A stretch of DNA of 64,000 nt from Lithodes maja (GCA_037953745.1 JBAKBP010007480.1:1-64000), one strand, 5' to 3'; numbered from the stretch's first letter, positions 10,322-21,976 are shown. Program-made: numbers and translations. Notes: a model not told the origin generated them from the sequence alone.

Positions 10322-11127
10322 TCCTAACCTATCTATCTATCTATTGCCTGACGCTGTGATCCCCGAAGGGGTGGCCGCGAACGAACCGCCCCCATGCACC
10401 TCTGTCCCCAGTCAGTCGACGCCCCTCCCCGCAACCAGCACCGCCTTCGTTCATATACTTCCTCACTCCATCCTTCCACCTCTCCTTCGGTCTACCTCTC
10501 CCTCTCTGTCCTTCCACCTCGCTCTCGTACACCCATTTAGTAATTCTCTCGCTTTCCATATGTTCCATATGGCCGAACCATCTCAAGTTGTTCCTTTTCA
10601 CACTTTCCAGCACATCTACCTCCACACCACACCTCCTTCTTACTTCTTCATTAGTCTGTCTATCCCTCCATGTAACTCCGCACGCACTTCTCAAGTAATT
10701 CATTTCTACTGCTCTCACTCTTGGTCTGAGTCTCTCAACCAACGTCCATGCTTCGCTTCCGTAAGTCAGTGTCAGGATTATCACACTGTCATGCAAGAAC
10801 TTCTTCACTTCCATACTGACCACCCTATTTCTTGTTACTGCTTTCAGCGTTCCTACAACCCTCTTCCCCTGTTGTACCCTCTCCCACACTTCTTCATCCA
10901 TAGTCCCATCTTTACTCAACACACTGCCCAGATACTTAAAAGAGTTGACGATCTCCATAGCCTGACCGTTCAACTTCACCTCACACTCTGTGACTTCACC
11001 CCTTTCGAAGACCATAACCTTGCTCTTCCCCGCATTTACCTTCAAATTCTGTTTTTCGCACACTGTTCCAAACTCATTTACCAAACCCTGCAGCTCCCAT
11101 TCATTATCGCTCATCAGAACTAACCTC
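10322..11127 (-). pseudogene. RTE-clade LINE, 3' fragment
   Basis: Encodes the C-terminal part of an RTE reverse transcriptase polyprotein: SKVMVFERGEVTECEVKLNG, KYLGSVLSKDG, LTYGSEAWTL and the terminal RGRPKERWKDG segment, ending at 10,341. On the plus strand it starts with (TATC)n, the element's tail. 5'-truncated near 11,127; the frame is still open through this fragment. The closest relative in the window is 44,708-46,345. Confidence 0.85.
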
Positions 11128-11356
11128 AGGGGACAAAATAATCTGTATAAAATTTTAAAAGTTTTATTGTATGCAAACAATATATAAAAAATATAAAAGA
11201 TTGTAAGCGGTGCGTGACATCAAGAAAGTCTGCTTACTCATGACCAGATCTTTTCCTTAAGATCTTTGCATGATGCTTTTGGGGACACGCATGTGTTCCC
11301 ATAAATAGAACTATAACTCTGTAGAATTTAGTTCTAACCTTAAAAATATTTGTACA

Positions 11357-11610
11357 GTATGTTGTTGTTGTTGTTGTTCCCCAAGCTGCCTGGCCGAACA
11401 GCCCCAAGGCACCGAGCACCCCCACAGAACCCTCCCAGCCGACCACAATAAAGCATGGGTGACCGAAGCCACTCCATGGTGGGCAGCTGAGGAGGGCGAC
11501 AGAAACGCCCGGAAAACCAAAACCCCACCCAGGGCCCTGTGCCCTTCAGCAATTATGAAGAGAAAGCTGAAGGGCAAAGGAAAAAATGTGACGCTTTGGC
11601 TTCCAATCTT
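11357..11610 (-). mobile_element. Jockey-like LINE 3' terminus with (AAC)n tail
   Basis: (GTT)5 on the plus strand is followed by CCAAGCTGCCTGGCCGAACA, the 3' end shared with the LINE at 18,969 and the fragment at 59,112. The protein remnant ends in the same GCSARQLG-type peptide. Upstream sequence differs from those copies, so this is a different subfamily or a chimera. Confidence 0.6.
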
Positions 11611-12060
11611 GGTAGATTGGGAGGTCAATCCACGGAAGAGACGCCGTCACTTGAGATCTAGAAAATATATAAGTAAAAGGAACAGTCAGAGTAAGCTATG
11701 GGTATGGCAGAGATCGCTCATTTCTCACTCTGATAGACCAGCCCATCACCACATGACTAGAACCCAATCCTCTCAGCATCAGCTAGGAAAGGCCCTAGAA
11801 AGCCGCCTTTGGCGGGGGGATAGCTCCCCTATTTCAACCCCTTTCGGGGTTGGGCACCCGCCCAAGTATAATATATGTATACTGTATATATACAGTATAA
11901 TATATGTTTGTATATTCTGATAATACTACATAGTTGCAACTTTGCTAGATTTCTTCTTAAAATTAACATAAAATAAAAGCTGTTGAACTTTATAACTAGT
12001 TCGATCACAGCTCGTGATTTATCACAGTTCTCCGGCAGACGGGGACTTAGTGAGGTATGG
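11611..12060. other. Stretch without recognised genes at the 3' side of DIRS-B
   Basis: Contains the GC-rich block AACCCCTTTCGGGGTTGGGC and a TATA-type palindromic run near 11,870-11,910. The inverted terminal repeat and internal complementary region expected after the DIRS-B recombinase were not found here. Confidence 0.4.
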
Positions 12061-12066
12061 GCTATT

Positions 12067-12083
12067 CCCCCCCCCCCCCCCCC
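12067..12083 (-). other. G17 tract (C17 on plus) after DIRS-B recombinase stop
   Basis: Seventeen C on the plus strand, 38 nt beyond the recombinase stop at 12,121-12,123. Its position corresponds to the G16 of DIRS-C and the G17 of DIRS-A. Confidence 0.85.
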
Positions 12084-12120
12084 TTTCTCTTAAAACAAAT
12101 CTTACACAATAGAACATAAC

Positions 12121-12663
12121 CTACTGGACCCGTTGTCGTAAAGCTACACAGGTACGCTTTGGTTCATCAAGAGCGACTGACAGGTAACGTGTTACGAAAG
12201 TATTATGAAGAGTATTAGCAATGTCTTCTATCGAAAAGTTTTGTAAGAAACGAAGAGAGACTGTGCCCATTTCCTGATGTCGTGAACCCTGCCCACCACG
12301 CCGGGGTTACTTTCTTTAATGACGTCGACTAACAGAGAAGCTAACTTTCTTCTCGTAACACGATTACCTGCCTGGTTCACCCATAGAGCACCTGATTGGT
12401 GAGGAGGCGCAGCCCTCATAAACTTAGTTAAGGCCTGCACTGGGCATAAAATATGATGAGAGTGTCCGCGTTTCAACGCTGGAACAGAAAATTCAGAAAA
12501 CACATGATCAGAATGCTATTTTTTGCTATGAATGTGGGAGACGCCGCGAATTGCACATGATCGTGCAGTCTCCCAAACCTAAGGCAATTAGGTTCGCTGT
12601 TCATCGCCGCCAGGTCAGACACCCTATTCCCCGTGGCGAAAACCATCAGGAAAACAGCCTTCT
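12121..12663 (-). pseudogene. DIRS-B tyrosine recombinase, C-terminal catalytic part
   Basis: The catalytic arginine box ATGNRVSDLA lies just after the MITE insertion point. A frameshift near 12,500 leads to PALKRGHSHHILCPVQAL, then the His-x-x-Arg motif VHDIRKWA. A second frameshift near 12,243 leads to the nucleophile region (VTRYLSV) and the end TCVALRQRVQ at 12,121. The R-H-R-Y catalytic set is therefore all still present, but split over three frames. It matches DIRS-C at 3,595-3,950 almost residue for residue. Confidence 0.85.
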
Positions 12664-13625
12664 TTAACCCTTAACCCTCCAGCCCCGGCTATGTATTATA
12701 TATATATTCCCCGAAACCCGGGGGTTTTGGCCGAAAAACGTCTACGCCTAGGCTACCGCATCTTTGTTATTTGGCTTGCTTCCGCATTCCCCAAGCGTAG
12801 ATGTGTTTCGTACCTGTAGAATGGCGTTAAGTAGAGCTCTCTAAGTCAACTGGTTCAGTTGTGATGATTTCATTGGAGATAACTTTATGGCAAAAACAGC
12901 CACTTTACACTACTTTTCGATACTTAACAATAACATACAGGCACACACGAACAAGCGACGCACTCCTTCTTGTGGCGGGAGATGCGGGGCGTCGGTCCAG
13001 CCGGCTGTTGTTTACATGCGTCGGACGGACGCCTCGCACACCAAGCTCACAGGCTTTCAAGCACTGGGGGCCTCAGAGCCCTTCCGGGTTGCGCGGACCG
13101 AGTTTTTTAATGGGTGTTTAAGAGCTCTTCCGGGTCTGATGGGTTAACTGTCGGCACGCAACTTATGTCGTGTGAAATAAATTTGGACTATGTGGCGGTT
13201 CACAACTTATGTCGTGCGCCATTTTCAGCACGTAATGTTGCTGAGAGAGAGTGCTGAGCGGTGTGAGGAGCCTAGCAACTGTATGACCGTCCCCACCACC
13301 GCGGTGGACCAACTGAACTGAATCCCACCCTTCCCTCCCCTCTCACACTCGCTACACAGGGAATTATGTAGGGAAATTCCCTAATTACAGTGTTTTTGCA
13401 CTCGTGTTGCAAGATCGTTGCAAGAGAACCAGTGGTCGTACAAGGATGGTTCGGGTGTCATTGGAAAGCTCTGTTTATGCCCTTTCAGGGATAGATACTT
13501 GTTTTACGCTCTGGGCCTTATTTAGGCATGAACATTATCACGTAAACAACCCTATTTAGGGTAAAAAAAAAAACTGCTGGACGCTACGGTCAAATAGACC
13601 ACCTAGCCCGCTAAATAAAGGTTAA
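12664..13625. mobile_element. TTAA MITE A, inserted in the DIRS-B recombinase
   Basis: TTAA at 12,664-12,667 and 13,622-13,625. Ignoring the 958 bases between them restores the recombinase frame from ...DSLL directly into KKAVFLMVFATGN. The outer ends are TTAACCCTTAACTG (with MITE B1 ignored) and, inverted, TTAACCTTTATTTAGCGGG, so the terminal similarity is short. Piggybac-type target choice. No coding capacity. Confidence 0.8.
12671..13147. mobile_element. TTAA MITE B1, nested at the edge of MITE A
   Basis: Begins TTAACCCTCCAGCCCCGG, the same terminal sequence as the right end of the full-length piggyBac copies, and ends GATGGGTTAA. It shares most of its interior with MITE B2 at 47,272-47,758. 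Probably mobilised by the piggyBac transposase (inference). Confidence 0.85.
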
Positions 13626-14344
13626 GAGTGAATCAAAATCCGGCGAGTTATTGTATTTACGCGATTGAAGCATAGATAAGGCTTTGTGTAGTGACCAGGT
13701 GGGCATGAGCTGACGCGGTGGTGGGCGCAGCTTGAAACACGCCCTCATAAACCCTTTCTCCTCCGCCTGCGGTATGGAAAGACTGAGACCAAAGAAGGGA
13801 GTTCTGATGGCTGATAAGTGATTTTTTAATGTGACTACTGAAAAACGTTTTTGCTCAAATAGATAATCTAGGTACAGTATTTGAAAATGAAGGCTCCCGA
13901 GGCATCCGTTTGCCCTGACTCTACAATCCAGGTTGTAAAAGTTTTCCAATGTGATTGATATTGTCTCCTGGTAGACATGGTATATTGGTTCATAAGTTTA
14001 TTTGTGACACTTTCCCCAAATTGAGCTAACCATTTTGCATTGTAAATGTCCAGAAGGCAAAACTGAGCGATGTCCGAAGGTTGCCAATCGTCTCTAAGTG
14101 GAATGCGGAGACCGGGAGCGTCACCGGGGTCCTGCACCATTCTTGCAACTGATGGTACCACGCCTGAGCCGGCCATAACGGCGCGATCATCGAGACTAAG
14201 CCCCGATAACTTCTTAGTTTGTGAATTACCCGGCACATTAGCACAGAATCTGGTGGCGGAAAAAGATAAATTGAGGGCCACCTGTTCCAGTCCTCTAATA
14301 ATGCATCCGGTCCCCCCGCCGGGGTCACCCCCTGGTGAGTTAGG
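13626..14344 (-). pseudogene. DIRS-B RNase H end and recombinase N-terminus
   Basis: In sense order it begins with the RNase H C-terminal segment, including WPSIYLFPPP and IAPLWPAQAWY, the standard end of the RT-RNase H polyprotein in DIRS and gypsy-like elements. It then enters the recombinase core-binding domain (STRRQYQSHWKTFTTW, then KNHLSAIRTPFF). A frame change near 13,950 separates the two longest frames. Upstream continuity is broken by the LINE at 14,345-18,487 and downstream continuity by MITE A. Confidence 0.8.
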
Positions 14345-14401
14345 AAGAGAGGGAGTCTGTACTCACCTAATTCACCTAATTGTAGTATACAGGATTTGAG
14401 C

Positions 14402-17400
14402 CTAAGCTCGTGTTGTCCTGTCTCTCTCTCTACATTTATCCAATTTTGCTTTAAAAGTTTGGATATTTCTTGCTCCCACCACCTCCCCATCCAACTTATT
14501 CCAACACTCAATGCTTCTATACGGGAAGCTGAACTTTCTTACATCAGACTTACATATAACTTTCCTCAACTTACAATCATGACCCCTGGTTCTTCCCTCG
14601 TCCCTCACCACAAAATCTCCCTTGTCGATCTTCTCAAAACCTTTCACACACTTAAACATCATGATCATGTCACCTCTCTCTCTCCTCTCCCTCAGCGTTG
14701 GCAGCTTTAGCCTCTCCAATCTTTCCTCATAAGGCAGGTCTCTAAGGCTAGCTATCATCTTAGTGGCAACTCTCTGAACTCTTTCCAGTTTTTTATTATG
14801 TTTTATAAGGTGTGGAGACCACACCACTGCTGCATACTCCAGTCTTGGTCGTATTATTGTCCCTATTATTTTTGCTAACATCTCTTCATCTAAATAATTC
14901 AGAGCTATTCTCATGTTAGTCAACACTGCATAGGTTTCACCAGTTATTTTATTTATATGCTGTTCAGGTGACAAGCTGTCTGCCACAACTACCCCTAGGT
15001 CTTTTGCTTTCACAGCTTTACTAATTATTTCATCTCCTATTTTATATCCCCAAGAAGGTCTATATTTACTTTTTCCCATCTCAAGAACCTGACACTTACT
15101 CGTGTTGAATTCCATTTTCCAAATTTGACTCCACTCATATAACTTATCTAGGTCTCTCTGTAATTCTTCACAACTACTCCTACTTGTAATATGCTTCATT
15201 AATTTTGCATCATCAGCAAACATAGATATATATGAGCCTATTCCCATTTGAAGGTCGTTGATGAAAACCAAAAACATGATTGGGGCCAACACCGATCCTT
15301 GAGGCACTCCGCTTTTTACCCTTTTCCACGAGGAGAACTTTCCTTTTATTACTGTTCGCATTTCCCTCCCAATTAAATAGTTTTCCATCCACTTTAATAA
15401 TACTCCCTCAACCCGCCCCACAGTCCTGAGCTTCCACAACAATCTCTTATGAGGCACCTTATCAAATGCCTTCTTGAAATCTAAGTAAATACAATCCACC
15501 CACCCCTCCCTCCCTTGTACAATGTCAATTACCCTATCATAGTAACTCAACAAATTTGTGGTACACGAATGACCTTTTCTGAACCCGAACTGCTTGCTTG
15601 AAATTATTTCCCTCTCCTCCAACATACCCACCCATCTTTTTCTAATAATCTTTTCACAAAGCTTGCATATAACACTCGTTAAGGATACCGGTCGATAATT
15701 TAGCGGGTCTTCTTTATTTCCACTTTTATATATTGGAGTTATATTTGCTTGTTTCCATTCTAAGGGAAGTTCCCCCTTGTTTAATGAGTGTTGAACAATA
15801 TTAAAAATAGGTCTCACTAGTTGTTCAGAACATTCTCTCAATACCCATCCAGCAATGTTATCTGGGCCCATAGATTTTCTCACGTCCAATTCTTCCAACA
15901 ATGATTTTAGTTCATCCTTGTTGACTTCTATCGACTCTAGTCCCTGTATCTCGTTCAATTCCACCACAGGTTCTACATAGTCATCCTCCTCCACAAACAC
16001 GGATGTTAATGTATCATTCATAATTTCACACATACCCACTGTGTCTTCATATAATTGACCCTCTACCCTAAGCTTTGTTATTTTGTCCTTTATTTTTGTT
16101 TTGCCGTTGATATAACTATAGAACAGTTTGGGTTCTTTATTACATTTGTTTACTATATCTTTTTCAAAGTTCTTTTTCTCCTCTCTTATAGTCTTGACAT
16201 AGTTGTTTCTAGCATTCTTATACTCATTCCATTTTTCCTCAGTGTGTCTCCTTCTCACTTTATTCCATGCAGAGTCCTTTTTGTTCTGGGCAATGTGACA
16301 TCGCATGTTAAACCACTCTTTCTCCTTAACCAGCTTTCTATCCTTAAATGTTGGTACATATTTATCTACCCCCTCCCTGTAAATGTCTAGTAACATGGTG
16401 TATTTTACCTGAATATTCTGTTCTTGCTCAATAAATGACCAATCTATATTTGCAAAGTATCCTCGTAATGATTCATAATCCGCCTTACTATAATTTAGTC
16501 TATAATTATTCCCTATGTTCCTCCTCTCTGCCTTCCAGAAATTCCACTGTCAATTCAAATTCAATCACAGCATGATCGCTTTTTCCCATGGGACTCAAAT
16601 ATGTTAGGTTCTTTATTTCTTGGGGGTCTTTGGTGAATAATAAGTCGAGTCTTGATGGTTCATCACCTCCTCTAAATCTTGTATTTTCCATAACGTGTTG
16701 TGTTAATAGATACCCCATTGTTAGTTCAAGAAATTTGCTACCCCAAGTATTTTCATTTGAACCCGCATCCAAACATTCCCAATCCACCTCCCTGCAATTA
16801 AAGTCCCCTGCAAGAATAAGCCTATTTTTCCTTTTACAAATAATTTCTAACATACGCAAGGTTTCCAAAATTAATTCATTATATTCATCGTTGCTCCAAG
16901 ATTTAGTCTTAGGAGGTAAATAAACTGATACAATGTCCAATTTTGACCTATCATTATCCTCAATTTCAACTGCTACCACTTCAGCAATGCTATCACCAAG
17001 TTTTAATTCTTTAGCAGTAATTTTATTATCTACCATGATCAACACTCCTCCTCCTAGCTTTCCTAACCTGTCTCTTCTCCATGTACTGTATCCTGCACAA
17101 CTAATTATATTCGTGTCTACCTCCTGGTTAAGCTTAGTTTCAGTCAAACATACTACCCCGGGCCTCTCTCTCTTTACATATTCGTCAAACTCAATCTTTT
17201 TGGAAATTAACCCATCAATATTTGTATACATGAACTTAGCGTTTCCAGTATTTTCCCTATTTTTCTCGTCCCTGCCCGTTCCTTTCTTTTTTGTACGTAC
17301 CCCTCCCAATTTATTTCCTAGCTTGTCTCCTCTTCTCTTGTCTCCACCTGGACTGTTTCTCGCTCCGTTTCCACCTCCCCTCCCTCTGCCTCCACTTGGA

Positions 17401-17525
17401 CTGTTTCTCTCTCTATCTCCACCTCCCCTCTCTCTGCCTTCTCCCCCGTCACCCGCACCATCTCCTTTTCCCTCCCTACTTCGTCCCTTCGCTTTATATA
17501 CCATTTCTTGAGTTTTCCCTCCCAC
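14402..17525 (-). pseudogene. LINE ORF2: endonuclease and reverse transcriptase, one frameshift
   Basis: The protein that nicks target DNA and primes reverse transcription. The first frame (17,525-16,506) has a basic Gly/Arg-rich leader overlapping ORF1, then an APE endonuclease with TETKL, LAGDFNCREVDW, SRLDLLF and the SDH triad (GKSDHAVIEF). The second frame (upstream of 16,396 to 14,402) carries RT motifs YLDFKKAFDKVPH, GVPQGSVLAP and MFADDAKLM, and a thumb/C-terminal domain. The two frames are offset by one base near 16,515, the only clear lesion. It is otherwise intact, so a young insertion relative to its DIRS host. Confidence 0.88.
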
Positions 17526-18418
17526 ACTCTCCAGAAAAACTTCTTTTCGTCTTCTTTCGTCCTTTCTCCATTCTTTACATTTGCCTCGGTTTGTAATTCC
17601 TTTCTTATGTTTCGATCCTCAATACTCATGTCTTTTCTAATTGTAATTTTCTTAAACTTGCTGGTCAAGTTAAGTCTCCATGTTACGTTCATTATTGCAT
17701 CCACTGTTACCCTAGACCTAAACTGCACTCTCATTGGCCTTGTGTTTCCCTTACTATATTTACCCATTCTCCTAACTTCTTCAATATCATCTCTCCAGTT
17801 GTTTCCTTCTTCATCGACATGCTTGATCAATGTTTTTACCTTATTAATTTCTTCCTTATCCCTAACTTTCCTCTCAATAATGTGCTCCTCTATATCCCCA
17901 AATACAATAATACACTTATTTCTATCTATTGTTTCACACAGGACCTGTTCATTTCTCCTCATAGCTTTTACTACCACTGATTCTAAATCTTTATTTTCCC
18001 TTTCTGATTGTTTCTTTTGTTCCTCCATGATTTCCTTCATTGCCACTTCCTTCACTTTTCCTCCTTCGTCATTAACCCATTTATTGTGTTTCTCCTTAAT
18101 CTCCTCCACATGTGTTTTCATTTCCTTGGTTTGCCCTTTGTATTCTTCAAGTTGCAATTTTAAAGCTTCATTTTCGTCCCGGAGTTGCCCCATATGAGTT
18201 TGAATTTCTTTTAGGCTAGCCCGACTCAAATCTTGTCCAGGCTCGATGTCCCCAGCCTGAGCACCACATGTTGAACATATAGCCTCAATCTGTGAACTAA
18301 CACTCACCTTCCACTCCTGCATATCCTCCTTCCACCTTTTAATGTCATTCAGCTCACGTATAATTTTCCCTAGAATGCCCTCGGTCTCACCGACTTCAAA
18401 TCCATCAAAGTCAGCCAT
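17318..18418 (-). CDS. LINE ORF1 protein (coiled coil plus RRM-like domain)
   Basis: 366 residues; RNA-binding chaperone of the LINE particle. A heptad-rich charged region at about residues 60-155 looks like a coiled coil. It is followed at about 165-270 by an RRM-like segment (KCIIVFGDIEE, then MRVQFRSRVTVDAIM) and the KDMSIEDRNIRKELQ motif typical of LINE ORF1 C-terminal domains. The last 60 residues are Glu/Arg-rich repeats. The frame is uninterrupted. The ATG at 18,418 was chosen because it is the first one and lies close to the element's 5' edge. It overlaps the start of ORF2 by 208 nt in another frame. Confidence 0.8.
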   Translation of the reverse strand: MADFDGFEVGETEGILGKIIRELNDIKRWKEDMQEWKVSVSSQIEAICSTCGAQAGDIEPGQDLSRASLKEIQTHMGQLRDENEALKLQLEEYKGQTKEMKTHVEEIKEKHNKWVNDEGGKVKEVAMKEIMEEQKKQSERENKDLESVVVKAMRRNEQVLCETIDRNKCIIVFGDIEEHIIERKVRDKEEINKVKTLIKHVDEEGNNWRDDIEEVRRMGKYSKGNTRPMRVQFRSRVTVDAIMNVTWRLNLTSKFKKITIRKDMSIEDRNIRKELQTEANVKNGERTKEDEKKFFWRVWEGKLKKWYIKRRDEVGREKEMVRVTGEKAERGEVEIERETVQVEAEGGEVETERETVQVETREEETS

Positions 18419-18487
18419 ATTTGTTTACATCCACTCGCATTCACAATCGCTTGAATTATTTTTATCACTCGAAATAGCCTCACTTGA

Positions 18488-18968
18488 TTCTCTTTGGATG
18501 CGAACAGATCCACTTGTGGACGGTAAGGCCTCGTAATCATTCTGTCGAAGACGGGTTGTTTGATAGCCCATTCTACTAAGGTGCTTCGCCTCCGGGATAG
18601 AGCGTCTGCCCAGACGTTCGACACGCCGGGGAGATATGCTGCATGTAAGTGAAGCCCCAGCGATTCTGCCAGGGCAAAGATCTGTTCTGACACTTTGAGC
18701 AACTCTCGGGACCTCACCGAGCCTTGTTTCTGAATACAATGGACTGCGGTTAGGTTGTCCATACGGAACGCTATTGATTTTCCTTGTAACGACATGCCGT
18801 GATCTTGGAGGTAAAAGAGAGGAACTAGAAGCTCTTGCTTGTTGATGTGAAACTGATTGTCTTGGGTCCAAGTGCCCTGCCCTTGATGGACTAGATTTGA
18901 CTGATACCCCCAACCTAGTGCTCCTGAAGCGTCTGTGTCTACCCATACCGTAGGTGGGGGAGAAACCC
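18488..18968 (-). pseudogene. DIRS-B RNase H domain
   Basis: Encodes PPTVWVDTDASGALGWG, FRMDNLTAVHCIQKQGS and NVWADALSRR, the catalytic aspartate motifs of a DIRS-type RNase H, then VDLFASKEN. The frame is open. The 5' side abuts the (AAC)n tail of the Jockey-like LINE and the 3' side abuts the 5' end of the CR1/L2-like LINE, so both inserted into this domain region. Confidence 0.85.
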
Positions 18969-18990
18969 ATGTTGTTGTTGTTGTTGTTCC

Positions 18991-19935
18991 CTAAGCTGCC
19001 TGGCCGAACAGCCCCGAGTCCCTGAGGAAGGCCATGGCCACGATCGGGCTTTCCCACAGAGCTCTCATTGAGTGTAGATTGTGTTGTTGGCGTAAGTGGT
19101 TGTGTGAAATGCAGTCTTCTATGATGTGTTTAATGGTATGGGGTGCTGTGTTACATCCTGGGCAAGCGTCGACAACGGAGTCATCCAGTCTCTTCTGATA
19201 GCTCAGGAGAGCTGGATGGTGTCCGCATCTCAGCCTGGCCAGGTGGACTCTGTCCTCGCGAGGGAGGGAGGATTCGGAAGGATGGATTTCGGGAGGCCGT
19301 GCATGCAGCTGCGTGTTGTCTGTGAGTGAGTGGATGGATCGGCGAGAGATATGAGTATGGATGTGCTTCTGGAAGTTGGTTCGGGGTGGGCAGGGAGGGA
19401 GAGAGGACAATAATTGTGTGTGATACCGTGTGCTGGGTGTTGTTTTGATATTTCTTGGTGTCTGTGGGTGTGTTGCCATGTAGTTTAGTGGGTGGTCTTG
19501 GTTCGTGGAGGCTGCTGCCAGGAATTGAGTGCCTCTCATGTCCAGATGGTCTTTGACTTTGAGGATTTTGGTTTCTTGATGTAGGTGATCTGTGGGTGCA
19601 GTAGCTGTGCAGCCTGTAATGATCTTCAGGGCTTTGTTTTGAATAGTCTGTAAGGTCTTATGATGTGTGTCAGCTAGGTTAGAAGCCCAGGCTGGGCTTG
19701 CATATTCCATCACTGATCTTATGTATTGTTTATATACTGTGGTGGTAGTTTCTTTGTTGTGTCCAAATTTTGTGTGAGCAAGTGACCTGAGGGCGTTAAG
19801 TCTGGGTGTCAGTTTCTTTTTAATGTTTGTGGTGTGCTGTTTGAATGTCATATGAGTATCATATGTTACTCCTAGGATTTTGGGTGTGTGTGTATGTGTT
19901 AGGGGTGTGTTGTTTATGGTGAGTTGAGGGATGTA
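18991..19935 (-). pseudogene. Jockey-like LINE RT C-terminal domain
   Basis: Encodes the post-RT region: KILGVTYDTHMTF, SVMEYASPAW, and a C-terminal Cys/His segment (RLRCGHHPAL, CPGCNTAPHTIKHIIEDC) typical of Jockey and I-type LINEs. It stops only ~15 nt before the (AAC)n tail, so the 3' UTR is almost absent. The frame is open throughout this piece. Confidence 0.85.
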
Positions 19936-20901
19936 CAGTAAAAGTCCTTTAATCCGACGACCGATGATTTGAATCTCCCAATAGTCCGAATTTTTCAATT
20001 TGAGGCCAAATCCGAATTCACCCGATGGTCCGAATTTCAAGAAGTCCCAAAGTCCCCTTTTTGAGGCATTAGTCCACTCAAATGACACATAATGGAGCAC
20101 ACACATATCATATGTTCATGAATTCACTTTAAAAGTTTACCATTGTCATTGTAGCCTATTACCTACTTCAAAACATTCAGATTAATGGTCAAAGGAAGCT
20201 ACTGATATAAACATAAACACCACATCGTCTGCTAGAGAGTTTGTTTTGCTCTTGAACGCATCCTTGGGACGCTCCGATGCGCTACTGGCTTGCACCGCAT
20301 TTTCTGCAAGCGCATTCAGTCTTGAGCTTGAAAACGCACCTTTCTTGAGCTTGAAAACGCACCTTTGGACGTTCCGATACGCTACTATTTATAGTTCAGT
20401 GATCAGAGCATCCCAAGGGTACTTTCAAGACAACAAGACAAGGATGCTTTCAATACAATATAATATAACAGAGCACGTCACAAAAGGAAAATCACAAAAG
20501 GAAAATTACAAGAACCTCTCAGGGAAGTGCCGTTGTTAAGGCATTACTTCCCGAACCACATCTGATCTGATCTTCAAGAGCAAGACAAACTCGCTAGTAG
20601 ACGGAAGAAGAAGAAGAAGACGATGCGGACATATGGTGTACGTTTATATCAGCAGATTCCTTTGACCATTAATCTGAATGTTTTGAAGTAGGTAATAGGC
20701 TACAATGACAATGGTAAACTTTTGAAGTGATTTCATGAACATATGATATGTGTGTGTGCACCATTGTGTCATTTGGGTGGCCTAATGCCTCAATGTTTTC
20801 GTCATACACAGGTTCATAGGGGTAAAGTCCGATAATCCGAAAAATCCACTAATCCGAACGAGGGCCGGTCCGCTGCCCTTCGGATTAACGGAAGTTTACT
20901 G
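19936..20901. mobile_element. Tigger-like (Tc1/mariner) MITE with long hairpin arms
   Basis: The ends CAGTAAAAGTCC and, inverted, CAGTAAACTTCC are flanked by TA at 19,934-19,935 and 20,902-20,903. About 100 bp at 20,130-20,215 reappear inverted at 20,640-20,745, so the unit can fold on itself. No transposase. A direct and inverted set of GCATCC/TTCTTGAG blocks occupies the centre. Confidence 0.85.
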
Positions 20902-20965
20902 TATTCATGTTCTCCTGTCCAGCTTGTGAGCAGGGTTGCGGTGGATTTAGCTGGGGCTAGATTAA

Positions 20966-21970
20966 ATAATAATAATAATAAGCATGTTACTTATTTCTCA
21001 TAAGCGCCAATTTTTCCGAAGAATTCACTAGCGCTCGAAAAGAGAAAGAAAAAAGAACAAAAATCAATGCATCAAAAGAAGGCTTATATACAACACACAT
21101 TTAACAATCACTAGCAGTGGCAAAATAGCCTAAACTCTATAGCCATCTGTCATGACACCTCTCTCAAGATCATAGCTTCTCTCAAAGAGAAAAGTCTTAA
21201 GTTGTCTCTTGAAGCATTCAACAGAACTCAGTTGTCTCATGGACAGCGGCAACCTGTTATACAACCTCGGAGACATGTAGGAGAATGACCTCTCAAAGAA
21301 AGAAGACTGCTGGAAAGCCCTTGGTTCATCAAGACGAAAAGGGTCATTGTCATGACGCACAACTACACCATGGTGTGCCGGTGGGCGCCTGAGCAGCTCC
21401 GCAAGGTACCTAGGCTCACCAAATTTGAGAACCTTAAAAGTCACCAAACACAACTTAAATTCTATTCTTGCTCTTACTGGCAGCCAGTGCAGTTCTATGT
21501 GAAGAGATGTAGTAGGAGTTCTAGGTGGAACACCAAAAATTAGTCTTGCGGCCCTGTTAAGAACAGACTGAACTTTCTTCAAAATATAATTTGGAAGACC
21601 CACCAACAGGGCATTGCAATAATCAACACGAGAGAAGACCAATGAGTGAACCAACGTCAGGAGGCAACGTCTGGTTATAAACGGCTTCACCAAATAGAGA
21701 TTTCTGATGTGCAAGTAACAACTTTTAACTATCTGGTTTACATGCTCTTTGAAATCTAATCGGGAGTTCACATATACACCCAGATTTCGAACAGAGTTGG
21801 CCGGTCGCAGCTGAGATCCACCCACATTGATGGAGAGGGCACCTACTATATCATCAGCTCTTCTATTTCCTCGGATGATGAGAATATCAGTTTTACCATC
21901 ATTTAGTTTAAGTTTTCTCGCTCTCATCCACTTATTGATATCAGACATCAACAATTCCATCTTACAGATG
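20966..21970 (-). pseudogene. CR1-like LINE 3' end inserted in the Jockey-like LINE
   Basis: The open frame (21,960-21,130) encodes the RT thumb and C-terminal region: MELLMSDINKWM, RNLGVYVNSRLDF, LHWLPVRARIEFKLCLVTFK. It ends in a (TTA)n tail at 20,966-20,981. The target duplication GATTAA is at 20,960-20,965 and 21,971-21,976. 5'-truncated within the RT. Confidence 0.85.
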
Positions 21971-21976
21971 GATTAA

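Larger units (their letters stand above)
14345..18487 (-). mobile_element. CR1/L2-like LINE, about 4.1 kb, near full length
   Basis: Contains a short 5' UTR (about 70 nt), ORF1, an overlapping ORF2 and a 3' end made of the repeated unit ATTAGGTGA. It lies in DIRS-B between the RNase H motif VDLFASKEN and RLPLFLTH, which are adjacent in the homologous part of DIRS-A. The same 3' terminus (ACAACACGAGCTTAGGCTCA...) occurs as a 70-bp fragment at 28,717-28,785. Clade placement between CR1 and L2 is by general RT and ORF1 features only. Confidence 0.8.

Noticed and set aside
10344..11123. 259-codon plus-strand open frame
   Set aside because: Antisense to the RTE fragment, which has clear RTE protein motifs on the minus strand.
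18425..19057. Minus-strand frame starting in poly-Asn (NNNNNN)
   Set aside because: Translation of the (AAC)n LINE tail running out of frame into DIRS-B RNase H; a junction artefact, not a protein.
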